A stretch of 64,000 bases of DNA. Origin: Synchiropus splendidus. Its lineage: Eukaryota; Chordata; Actinopteri; Syngnathiformes; Callionymidae. Both the position numbers and the translations under genes were made by a program. Positions 1 through 11,580 of the stretch are shown piece after piece (positions within the stretch are counted from its first letter, which is position 1; the number at the start of each line of letters is the position of its first letter). The stretch is taken from positions 21,151,501 through 21,215,500 of the forward strand of contig NC_071336.1 in assembly GCF_027744825.2 (NCBI RefSeq). Direction: 5' to 3'. Below the pieces are notes generated by a model, which saw nothing but the letters and a program-made list of their open reading frames with translations, was not told where the DNA came from and ran no database searches.

Positions 1-1000
1 CAGTTTATCAAACCTATACAGTCCTCTGCTTCAGTAACACAGGTCCAAATATGCTGAAAGGTCAGAGGTCGTTTGGGGTAAATATACACGTGTGACTGGG
101 TTGTAATTCACTTCCTGATTTACGAAGTATGTCAAACCTACCGTATATTTGGGGCAAATAAAGTGAGCGAATACTTTTCAGTTTCATTATCACATAGTTT
201 GTGCTTGGCAATTTCCATGGACCTGTGTGATAACTGCTTTCATTAAAGACATGTTTTGTCTTTTTTATGCCTTCATTCAATCCCATAAGCTGTTTTACAC
301 TGCCGGAAAGAAGTTCTAAAAAATAAAATCTCAAAAATTATTTTGAAATATTTGTGGAAAACTCCTGTATTTCTTGTTTGTTGTTTACAAGAAAAACAAA
401 ACTCAGCTCTTGACAGTTTCAGTATGTTAGTTCCCAACATTCTCGATATCAAAGTCAACCAATGACAGAAAACGGGTTCACTGCTCAACAAAAATTAATA
501 AACCATCACATGATCAAAATGTTTAGTCCTCCTGCCATTAGCACACAGTCGAATGCGTTGAGCTTAATGGTGTACTAAGTTGTTAATATTTCAGTTAAAA
601 TACCCATTTTCATTTGAGTGTCCTCATTTTTCTGTCCCAAATCTCCATGTTTTCAGAGCGCAGATGTTTGGTGAGACAGCATTTTCCGTGACACGCTCGC
701 CCCACGTCAAGTTTGTGACACAAGCAAATGTGTGCGAAAGCTTCTGGGACATCAACATCCTGTTCGTCATCACACGCTGAAGTGAATATGACGTGACCTT
801 AAGTTACACTTTAGCGTGGCCAACTGCTCAAAATTCCACAGGCAGGGTTTAGAACTGACTTTGTCCAAAACAGATGAGCATAGGAGATGAAAATCTATCT
901 CATGGAATCATCTCCTCCAGGACACACACCTCGCCTGTGAGTCTGACGGTGTAATAAAACTCACATACAAGTGGCAGATAACATGCGCAATCGCACCAGC
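1..1000. other. Intergenic stretch, no gene recognised
   Basis: Only short, unrelated open frames occur here, none with a family resemblance or convincing splice signals. The last 100 bases hold the probable core promoter of the small gene that follows. Confidence 0.5.
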
Positions 1001-1004
1001 TGCT

Positions 1005-1012
1005 TATAAAAG
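1005..1012 (+). promoter_or_regulatory. TATA box (TATAAAAG)
   Basis: A perfect TATAAAAG lies about 180 bases upstream of the first ATG of the small gene at 1187. That spacing fits a transcription start near 1035 and a 5' untranslated leader of about 150 bases. The motif is directly visible; its use as a promoter is inferred. Confidence 0.45.
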
Positions 1013-1186
1013 CCAGCAGGGCAGGACACACGTCTGTATGCATCACTCACACTTAGCCTTCGGAGGAGTTGAATCATCCGCCCAGAGAGGACACCAGACC
1101 AGCTGGAGGAGAAAAACAGCGCTCACTCGGAAGACCACACGAGATGCAAATATCCTGAGATTCATATATTTTACAAGCAGGTCGTG

Positions 1187-1772
1187 ATGGCAGCAGATGA
1201 GAGCAAATCCCTGCAGGACAGCGAAGAGGGCCACAATGAGCAGGGGGAAGAGACTGAGGTGCAGCGGGCTGAGCTGGACTGGGAGATCCCCATGTTGGTG
1301 TTGCTGCCCATCCAAGTGGAGGCCGACACCACCCATCAACCCTTCCCCTTTCTGGACACCACACTGGCCGACCTTGGCATTCAAGAGTGAGTCTCCAGCT
1401 GATGAGCCCTGAAGCCGTGCGGGTCGTATCAGTAACGGTGTCTTTCAAGGTCAGAGGTGAAAGAGAGGGTGGTTTGGGTCGACACCAAGAAGACCCAAGT
1501 GAAAAACAAGGCAGGGAAGGTGAAGGAGAAAGAGACCACCATCCTAGAGGTTCTGTGCTGAGAGAGGGCCAGTCGGGCCGTGAGAGGACCACGAGTGACG
1601 GACACTGCTTCTCTTACAGGTGCGAGTTAAAGCCCAGAAACCGGGAGACAAGAACCTGCAGGAGGTGCTGTACAGCACAGAGGCCCACACGGACCGATCA
1701 TTCTGCCGTACCGGGGTCAACATTCTGCCCTGGAAGCAGCAGAACCCAGGTCTGGTCGCATTAAAACATTAA
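1187..1772 (+). CDS. Possible small three-exon gene, unrecognised 150-residue protein
   Basis: Three exons join in one frame: 1187-1386 (donor GTGAGT), 1450-1549 (acceptor TTTCAAG, weak donor GTTCTG) and 1620-1772 (acceptor CTCTTACAG, stop TAA). The phases match at both junctions and give 150 residues. The first third is acidic (E, D and Q rich, with a hydrophobic patch MLVLLPIQV), the middle is lysine rich, and the end contains the segment STEAHTDRSFCRTGVNILPW. There is no signal peptide or membrane segment. I do not recognise the family. ATG 1187 is the first ATG after the TATA box at 1005. The middle donor is poor and exon 3 could have a further donor (CCAGGTCTGG near 1748), so the 3' end may be incomplete. 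The gene lies tail to tail with ipo4. Confidence 0.5.
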
Positions 1773-3032
1773 ATAACATAAAACACCCCTTTTTTTTACA
1801 CAGCTATTTCAAGATTGATCAAGGGTACACTTTTTTTCAACAAGATAAAATCAAAATATACAAGACGGAATGGTACTGGATTAATTGGCAATAGTGGAAA
1901 TAAGGTGCATAAATTTAAAGAACTGATCTTCACTCCTACTCAATCTCTGTATAAATATTGTTGCAGGCAAAGTAACAATATTGAAGCCACGTTAAATGTT
2001 ATACAAATGTCATAGAGATTGTCAAGTAAGGCATTAAAGTGTGTTGGAGGTGTTTATCATCATTAATGATTATTACAGCTACAGAATGACCCTTGTGGTA
2101 CTGTTACAGTAACCTATCAATGCAATACTTCAAACAAATGACAGAAAATACACTGCAGCTGTCACATTGTAGTATTATTTAAATTAAAACCATTTGAAAG
2201 TACATGGACCAAATGGGGTTTCAACCATCTTTTGGTACATTCTAAGCATCACAGTGCCAAATTCCCTAACCTCAGATAAATGAGAGGAATACAATGTTTA
2301 TTTCCATTACAGAAGAGAAGTGAACCTGAAGACTGATTTGATAGTAGTGGAGCTTCGTTTATTTATTTATACAAGTTGAGTTTTGCACTACAACACCAGG
2401 TTTGAATAGAAAAATAGAATTGCATTTACCGACTTGTGTCAGCATTTGTCTAAAAAGAAACAAAGAGACTGTTTCGCCTCGGTCTGACTGAGTAGCAACT
2501 GAGACTTAAGAGCCAAATATTCAAACATAAGTGCCATTTTGGTGACTAGCTCTCTGCTTATTGTGTTTGCATTAACAGAAACTGGACTGGAGTCTGTCAA
2601 AGTTTCTGTCAGCACCGAAGACCAGCCGCACATTATCGCTCAGGAGCACAAGGATAGGGGGATTTAAAAATGTGAAGAGTCTGCTCCATGTTTGTGCATG
2701 CACTTCTGGTAACAGCCAATATCCACCTATTAATGGAGCCTGGAAGGCGTGAGGCAGTACTTGACAATGTGTTGTAAACTTGGACATTATAGTGATGCAA
2801 CAAATAAGACAGTCTGTAAGTTAAAGGAATCTCTCTGATCAACGTTAATCTGGGTCGTAAGCACTGGCACCAGAGGGGAAACAAAAGTAACCTTGCAGTA
2901 CTTCAGTAAAATAAAAAAAAAATGCATATATAAATAAGGAGTTCACACTTCAAACTGTTAATAGAAAGTTTCAAGTTCTAATGTGATAGATAATATTAAA
3001 GAGTTTTTAGCTTAAAGTGGAGTATGCTAGCA
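1773..3032. other. Intergenic / 3' UTR region between two convergent genes
   Basis: No coding exon is seen. The stretch is AT rich and should hold the 3' untranslated end of ipo4. A TTTATTTATTTA run near 2349 reads as overlapping AATAAA-type signals on the minus strand and is a candidate ipo4 polyadenylation signal. That assignment is a guess from sequence alone. Confidence 0.4.
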
Positions 3033-6000
3033 CTAAGATGTGCCGACAGCAGCCCGGAGATCGGCCTGATGCTCTGCAGGCAGTGATGTTGCAGCTGCCT
3101 GGAAGTCAGAGGGGTGGTTCTGAGCAAACTGGATCATCAGCCCAGCAAAGATTTTCTGTGCTTCTGGAGAGAAGATAAGAAAAAAAATGCCACTGTCAGA
3201 TTCAAATCTAAAATGAGCGTTGGACTATGATGTTACCGTACCTTCATCCACCTTCTTGTTTCCCAGGACACTACTGGAACAGGCAACAATCGGCTTCATC
3301 AAGCCCACGATCTGAAAAGAAATAAATGTAGTCATTAAACTATTGTGACTGCTTGTTGTTTTTGGAATCATTCTGATACGTTTGCCTCAAAATACTCTAC
3401 ATAGTTCAGTATCAGATGCATGATGCGAACTACTTGTCCGCAGACAAATAAAGGTCGCTATTTTTTTTTTTTAAGTGTAAAATGTAATGTTTTGTTTCTG
3501 TTTAATAATATTTTTTGTACCTCAAAAAATCCAGTACCTTCAATAATAATTTAGAAAGCATTGACTAATATTGCACAAAATGTCTTTCAGAGTTATACTT
3601 GTTTTTTCTCCTGCAATAAAAAGAGCGTTGGTGTTGTTACCATTGCAGGGCTATGTGTGTAGAGCATCGTCAGGCAACGGAACACTGTCTTGTTCTCCTC
3701 CATGTCTTTCTTAAGAGGAAGACGAGTGACTACAGCTGGAACAACCTGCAAGTGCAGACAGTAACTTCAGTTAGAAAGTGTTTGAAAGTGTTTCAGACAC
3801 AACTCAAAACGCACCTGCTCCAGGGGCACGGCGTCCACATTGCTGATCATCATCCTGCAGAGAGCAGCACACACGTTGTCGATCACCCGGGGGTTGGACT
3901 CTCTCACCAGCATGTTAGAAAACACTGAGAGCATCATGGGGTAATCCCTGCAACAATCCAGCTAAGGAACGAACGCTTGTGCTTTGGGAACGTCAGGAAA
4001 CACTTGGTTTAGAGCAGTGATTCTTAACCATAGGGCCAAGGCCCCCGAGCACCTCCTAGACGACCGCCAAAAGTTCTTTGTTTTTCACCTTTGGGCCGCA
4101 AGACGCTCAGTTTTCATACATAGTGTGTCACTGAATTGACTTGACAGCTGCAAATCTGTGATAGTTACCAACTATGGAGAAGTTTTTAAAAAGAAAAAAT
4201 GATCAAGAAAGTGATGTCGGCCCCAACAGTAAAAACCGTTCATGAAAGCACCTGGTGAAGCAGTTTTGAAAATTAATTAACATTAACATTTTCATTTACA
4301 TACTTTGACTTACACTTTACTTATATCCTATTTGGGGTTTAAATAAAATATATTCTATGTATTGTATTTTCTCATATTTACACCTGGTTTTATTACAGTC
4401 ATTTTATTCCGTTTTTTTTTTTATGTTCCCAACAGTTTGCATCAGTATTATTTGTTCTCTCTTTTCTTTAGTAAATTTGCTGAATATGACTTGCAACTGG
4501 TTCTGCTGCCGGTTGGACTTTTCACCTGGTTCCATGTCTTTCACAAGGTTTTGGCTTGTTTACGTGTAAGTAGATTAGATATGGTTATTGAACACAAATG
4601 AAATCAAGAGTAATGAATCAGCTCTATTACTTGAATTGGCCCCGGGGCCATTTGTTCTGGGAAAGGTGGGCCCCGAGATCAAAAAGGTTAAGAACCCCTG
4701 GCTTAAAGGATACGATGTCACGATGGGACCCGCTGCTTCAGCCAAGCACCCGAGCCCGAAGGCACTGTTGTTCCGAACTTCTGAATCGGCGTCTTTCATC
4801 CCGACGACCAGCACTGGGAGCAAACGATTGGATAGTCGGCCCGCGAGGCCCCGGCCGCCTGTGACGCCCACCAGTGCCTCCAGGATTTCCCCAATAGTTC
4901 CGATATAGAAAGACTTGTCTGCCACTGTTGCTGAGGATTTCTGTCGAGAGAAACGGACTGTATGGTCAGATGGTTTATCGCCACAACAATTTTGAAATGC
5001 ACCAGACAGATTAGATTTAACACTGACTCACACAACACAGAACTTTTTATCAACAACCATAGTGCTCAACACAAAGACATTCGGTAACATTTATTTCCTC
5101 TGTTTCTAAGGTCGCAAGTGCAATATTATTCCAAACAGAACCGTAAGTACTGAATATACTCAGTTAACATCAGTTCATCAATTCAAAAGAATGAGAGGTA
5201 AAGAGAGCTAACGGGCACTTACAGTTCTACTTATGATAAGCGGTAGCAGATCATTGAGGAATGGAGCGAAGCTCTCAGCAGGAACCGCTGACGCCACCAG
5301 AGGAATTCCCTCACCAGCACATTCTTGCAGCATGGAGTCATACTCCGCCTGCAGCAACCAGAACATCTCTTGAGAGGAAAGACTCAACCACGCTGATGTG
5401 TGCCGTGGAAACGCTTTGCCAAACCTGTTGTTCATCATCATCGCCTTCATCACCACCAGCATCCTGACACGCAGTCTGTCCGAAAAAAAAAAAAAAAAGC
5501 CAAGAGTTTCACTCCAAGTCACTGATTCACCATTGTGATGTTTGTCCAGCTCACCTCCTTCTTCAGCACGTCACGAATGACATGGCTGACCTCTTTGAGG
5601 TATGCAGGGTTTTTGAACACCTCAGCCTTGCAGGTCTTGATGACATTATTCATGGCTTCAAGGACTCCCATCACGACATGTCGCTCCGTCTCTGTCCTCA
5701 CCGTATCAAAAAAGCAAGGCAACAGCACATCTATCAGCTTGTGCAGCGCTGCAAGAGAAAGAAAGAGGGAGGGACATTAAACTGTGATCTGTTAAAAGAG
5801 CCATCTCTCCACAACACAGGAAATCTTCCGAACCTTCAGATGCACCGTAAAAAGACAAATAAGTGCATATTGCAAAAAAGTAACACATTTCATAAATTCA
5901 TATTGGCATTATATTTCTCTAGTTATTTTAAGGATCCAGTTTCACCTTGGTAGTTGGCTTCGGTGCAGTTCTCCTTCCACACGTTGTGCAAAGTTCGGCA

Positions 6001-6131
6001 AAACTGCCCCATCGCCCCGAATGCTGACCGGCGAACATCCTCATGAGGAAACTAGAGATGTGCAGAAAATAATTCAATTCAACAAAAGTTTCAGAGCAGG
6101 TCAACTGCACAGTAGTGTAATATTGTGTAAT

Positions 6132-6224
<93 letters not shown>

Positions 6225-9200
6225 GTGATATTAGTGTTAACAACAACAAACATGGAGGAATCTTTGAACAAAAGCAATCTGTTTGCTTTTGTTCAGGGAT
6301 GTTTTTCGCTTCACAATGGCCAGGGTTTCCACTACCCTGAATGTACTTGAAATTCTTACAAAATTGAAATTCTTATACAAATATTTTCAAGACATTAAAA
6401 GAGCTTTGGTTTAAATAAGGTGATATAAAAACTTGAATATAGACACCATCGTGATTTATTGTGCTATTGTCAAACTGATGCAAAATAAACAATATTTTGT
6501 TGTTTAAATGTATGTATGGCTCCATCATTTGATTCAGTAATATACCAAATTCATTCAAATTGAAAAATGTGGCAAATATTCTTATACCATTAAACTGCGA
6601 TTGACAATAAGTAATCACAATTTTTTTTTTTTTTACATATTTTTTCATATAACGACAACAGAGTAATGGTGGCCGACAGATCAACTTGCTACAATGCTGG
6701 ATCCTAAAATGACCTTCACAAGCCATTTAGCACAGGGCTGACTGATCGGGCAGTTAGACCAAAGTGACTTACATCTCTCATCTCGTAAACCTGCTGGAAG
6801 CTTGACTCCAGGAACGGCAGGAAGATGGCACTGGAGAAGGACGACAACAGACCATTGTATGATGCTAAGCTGCAAACACAATGAGTAAACAGCAGCTCTG
6901 TAACAGGACTAGTACCCCGTGTTGTAGGCAATTTCTCCAAGAGCATCACAAGCGTCTTCTTTCTCATCAATGTAAGCATTTTCCACACTGAACCTGCAAA
7001 AACATAGAGTTAGACTTTGGTTTTCAATCACAAATATTGACCAACGATTGCAATAGAGCACAATGTCCGCATTTATGTGGGATACTTTGGACAGGCGATG
7101 ACCAGTAGAAGTTTGGCAGCCAATGGGGACGTTCAGAATATTGGAAAGGTGGGTACATTGTATGAGTCTGTTGTCTCGTACCCTGTAGCATCATGGATAT
7201 CTGCCTCGGAGTCGTCCTCCAAAGAAATTTCAACATCATTCACGCCATCTTTTTCATTATCTTCATCATCTTCATCATCATCATCCAGCAGAACAAAAGT
7301 CTTATCCTCTTCAAAATGGGCCTAAATGGAAAAGGGGAAAATCAAAGCTTGAAACCTGTCAACACGAAAAGTGATGAATCATCCGGCTGCAGTTATAATC
7401 CACACCGTGACGCCCTCGTTCGACTTCAGGGCCATCAGCATGAAGGTGGTGATGGGCGTGAGATACGGAGTCAGGCAGTCCGGGCTCACAGTGGACACGG
7501 CAGAGTACAAGCGGTACCTACAGGACAGCGGTCAAAGAGAGGTGAGACCACAGCGGTGTGATGAATCATTTTCAGACCAGATGAAAAACAGATGACGTAC
7601 GTGCAGCGCCTGAGGTCGGGGTCATCGATGGCCTCGGTAAGATTGAGGCCGAGCTGAACACACTCTGCAGCCAGAGGAGTGAAGACGTCTTTGCCGATGG
7701 TACGAGCGAGCACAGAGAGAGTATCTGATGTGGGGAAAGACAATGAAAATGGATAGGAAAAACTTAAGTCTGAAGGACATTTTAATGATTCAGAGAACAA
7801 TAATATGTAAAAAAAAAAATATATGTAAAAATTCATGATCTGAAGTGTGGATTTTTGCATTACTTGGAGGCTATAATAAACTGTAATCCAAAAAGGCCTT
7901 GATCATACCCAAGGATTGAGTTTGAAGAGTCCTCATTTCATCAGTGGTGGCAGTCAGAAAACCCTTCAGACTTTCAATGACTGGAGGGAAATAGGGAACC
8001 AGCAACTCCTTGGCAGCATTAGCTAAGAAGGGTAATAAAACCTATTAGAAATCAAGCAACAAAGCAAGATTTGATCCATGCACCTGCACTTCATTATGCA
8101 ACAAAAATGTTAAATTATTCTATTAGTTATGCAGCAACTTTCCAAAACAGGTACTGATTTGTCTGAACGAAAGTGTTACCGATGGCACCGATGGCAGACA
8201 CTGTGAGCTCTTTTATCTTTGGGTTGTCTGTGTTGTTGAGGACAGACAGCATTGTGTCCATGACGGTAGACAAGTAGGGCTCAATATCCTTTTCTGTATG
8301 AAGAAAAGAGCATGGACATTGTCGAACATCCTTTTTTCACTTCAGTGAACCGATTGTTTAGCTCACCTAAATTCTCCATGAAGTTCTCAAGGGCATAAAA
8401 AGCCTTTGTAACGTGACCAATTTTGGCTTCGTTCAAGGAGGACAGGTAACCCAGCAGCAAAGGCATCAACTCTGCGCAATATTTGCTCACCTCAGGCTGT
8501 GAACAGGCAGGAAATGACTCAATCACAACCACTCAGACATAATGAATGTTTAAAAGAAAGAGTTTTTCACCTGTAAATACTCAGAAAACTGTCCGAGAGC
8601 GAATAACGCAGCACTGCGGACAACTTGATTACTGTCAGACAGACTCTGACACACCGTCTGCAGCACGGAGGACAGCATCCTAAGATCAAACAAACACGAA
8701 ACATGATTTTACATCACGTTGTTCTGCACAGGGAATTGGATTTGAAATTGTTTTTATGTTTGACAGGCCATACTTGGTGCGTATATGATCGGCACATCCT
8801 TCAGCCAAAACAGCAAGACACATCAGTCCTCCCTTCCTCTGATAGGGATTCGGACTGACCAGGCATGATTGTGTGAGCGGCATCTGGGACGCAAGAGCAG
8901 AGTTTGGAATGCTTTCGTTGTTCATAAAAATATATTTTTTAAAAAGAATATCCACAATTAGCATGGATTGTGACGGCTCACCAGGTGTTTGAACAATGTT
9001 TCTGGTGGCATGTGAAGAGCCATAGTGTCAATTATCTGAAAAATAAACCAGAACATTCCGTAAGTGGATATCGGCAAAATAGTTGTGCGATATTCTTGTA
9101 CCTGGGCAGCACAATGTTTGGGATTGTCGTTGTCTTCATCATCACCAGTGTCGTCCTCTTCATCCTCTGGGTCTTCCTCACCTGGTGGAGGCTCAGCAGT

Positions 9201-11580
9201 CAGGACAGGGAACACAGCTTGCAGAATTGGATTCAGTAGCTTCTGCTTCAACACCGTCTGTGAATGGCAGAAAGGGAGGGCTCAACAGAGCACTTATGCA
9301 AGGTCAAAAGACTGGTATATTACTTATTACTTATTATTATCATCGTAACATATATGATGATTTCTTTCTCTGACTGATCAGTTAATCTATCTGGGATCAC
9401 ACCCCCAGTCTTTAAGCTACTATCATGGGAAATGAAGAGGAAGAAGTGTGATATTAAAATATAGAAGGTTGGTCTTATCAGTGTGTTTTACCTTGCTCTT
9501 GAGCTTGATCAGAAAAGCGATGCATGACAGAGCCTTCACTCTCAGTGAATCACTCAGTGTGGTGTCACTGCCCACCTGAAAAAAAGCAGAAGATGAACAA
9601 TGCATGATTATGATAACCACATTGTGGTAATTGTATGGAAATTGTTTTTCACATATAGGCACGACGTTGCTTGAAAACTATTAAGAAATCATACATAACA
9701 TATGTATATAACAGATGTACAACTGTAGAACAACCGTAATAATAACTGTATTCCTAAAAATGAAACTCAGATCTGACCTCCAACCAAAAGCGGACCATAT
9801 CAGAAACATGAGGCACAATGATGGACACTTCACTCTCCATGAGCTCGTTGAACACCTCCATGGCTTCACTGGCTTGATTCTGGTTGAACACAAAAGGTGA
9901 GATTACTGCTTTCCTTTTCAATAAAAGGCATCATTCTGGACTTTACCTCGTCTGCTTTTATCAGATGTTTCAAAGCAACAATCAAACTTGGAATGATGTT
10001 ACGCATCTGGTGCTGTGGAGCAGAAGTGGTGAAAATCATTCAAGGAGCTGAACAGCACATAAAGAAAACTTGACACACATTTGCAGACTTGTTATCCTAA
10101 CAGAATAAAAGGAGAAAGGCTCTCACGATCTCTTGGGTGCCGGTGTACGCGGTGATGGCAGTGAGGGTGAGGATGCAGTAATACAAGGCAGCTGGATTGT
10201 TATGATCCTGCAACACCGTGCTGAACAGACGCAACAGCTGGCAGTAGTGAGGCTGGAAAGGCTCCGGGTTTGAATCGATCACCTTGTTCAGGAGCAGAAG
10301 GCCGACCTGCAGGACAGGACAATATTGTGGAATGAGCATCACAGCAGCCAGAACTCACATTCCAAGAAATGTTTAACACATACAATAACACTTGTTATTT
10401 ATCATGAAGAAAGGTTGCTCTGTACCTGTCTGTCATGCGGATTACTGCTCTCAGTAGCCTGACGAAGGAGCTGCAGCAGAGCAGGCCAGCGGTCCGGGGT
10501 CTCATGTTTGACCATCACCGCGCACAGTTGAGACAGCGAGTGCTGCACTGTGTGTCTGGGGAAAAAAGAAACAGGTTCAGTCATGACTTTGCCATCTTTA
10601 AGAGCCCACCTTGTTGTTTCAAAACTCACTCTGTTTCTTGCATGAACACCTGCAACACCACCGTCTTCAGACTGCAAAGGTCAACACATCTTGATTTAGA
10701 TGACAGGAACACACAGCAGATTTAAGTGCTGAATGATAAAAACCTTTCTCTGTCATTTGGGTTTATCTTCTTCCAGCGTTTCTTCACTCTCATTCTGAGC
10801 ATCACTGCAGCAGACTGTCGCACCTATGCAGATGGGACACCGCAAGAACACCATATTTAAAAGTTGATGTGGAAAGGATTTGCGGAAGGAATCTGTATCC
10901 ACTTCTGAGTCAGGTGTTTCTACGTCTTTGTGGGCATCTAATGGAAGCAAATGAGAACGCAGCTCAAGACCATACGATCAACTTTTATATCATCGCTTCT
11001 TGCACGTTGCACAACTATGGCAAGATCGCTGATCAAAGATCTGTGAAGAACTCTGAACAGACAAAAGCATATAAAGAGGCAATTTGAGAGGGCCTTAATA
11101 CAAATGGATACTTCAGTCAGAGTTGACAAAATGAAGTAAAACCAGATGAAGCAGTTCCACCATCGGGGATGCATTACAGAGGATCATGAAACCAGATACA
11201 CAACAATGATAACTCCAACCTTGTCTCTGACACATCACCACACACACACTATACCTGGGGGTTTTGGGAGCCTCCCATGACAGCACACAGAGCTGGGATA
11301 ATGTTGGGGTCTTTAAATGCTTGTTTCAGCTGGACGGTGGCCTAAAATGACATTAAAACATGTTCTCAATCTACTTCAGGAGACAGTAGAGGCAACAAAA
11401 ATGTCGTGCTCTGACAACTTGTCAGTTGCTGACCGTGAAGTGAACTGTATCCAGACATGCAACATCGAATGTCGAAAATGCGATTGGGTCGCAAAAGGTT
11501 ATTACCTGCTGAATGAGCGCATTGTCAGGCTGCGTCATCTGAGCCAGAATGTGTTCGAGTTCCTGTGTCATGTCAGCCAT
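3033..11580 (-). CDS. ipo4: Importin-4 (karyopherin beta family nuclear import receptor)
   Basis: Importin-4 is a HEAT-repeat receptor that carries cargoes, including histones and ribosomal proteins, through nuclear pores and releases them on RanGTP. Thirty exons with GT-AG ends were placed, and their lengths sum to 3327 nt, an exact frame, giving 1108 residues against about 1081 in human. Exons on the minus strand, in order: 11506-11580, 11255-11341, 10744-10823, 10630-10671, 10426-10555, 10127-10306, 9947-10012, 9778-9879, 9492-9575, 9102-9257, 8982-9035, 8774-8883, 8571-8679, 8367-8496, 8180-8293, 7909-8022, 7601-7724, 7406-7517, 7182-7321, 6916-6993, 6773-6869, 5946-6051, 5555-5748, 5425-5475, 5223-5348, 4714-4940, 3815-3947, 3641-3745, 3242-3311, 3033-3163. 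The N terminus begins MADMTQELEHILAQMTQPDN. Acidic loops are encoded at 9102-9257, 7182-7321 and 5425-5475, as expected for this family. The start is the ATG at 11578-11580. Confidence 0.97.
4015..4700 (+). mobile_element. Non-autonomous hAT-like DNA transposon remnant in an ipo4 intron
   Basis: The ends are imperfect inverted repeats: CAGTGATTCTTAACC at the left, and GGTTAAGAACCCCTG at the right, whose reverse complement is CAGGGGTTCTTAACC. They are flanked by a degenerate 8-bp duplication, GTTTAGAG at 4007-4014 and GCTTAAAG at 4701-4708, with 6 of 8 bases matching. An ATG at 4174 opens a 23-codon remnant starting MEKFLKRKND, which resembles the N terminus of ZBED/hAT-type transposases, and then stops. 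The copy is dead and probably derives from a larger autonomous element. Confidence 0.75.
4708..4713 (-). other. ipo4: ipo4 splice donor GTATCC abutting a transposon
   Basis: The coding exon 4714-4940 must end in phase 2 to join the next exon (acceptor TTGTTGCAG, exon 3815-3947). The only GT giving that phase is GTATCC. The +6 base of the donor already belongs to the 8-bp target duplication of the hAT-like element. Confidence 0.75.
6135..6218. repeat. (TA)n microsatellite, 84 bp
   Basis: An uninterrupted run of 42 TA units lies in the ipo4 intron between the exons at 5946-6051 and 6773-6869, 84 bases from the former. It is likely to be length-polymorphic and prone to assembly error. Confidence 0.97.

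Noticed and set aside
5928..6350. Open frames with long Tyr-Ile repeats on both strands
   Set aside because: They are translations of the TA microsatellite in an ipo4 intron.
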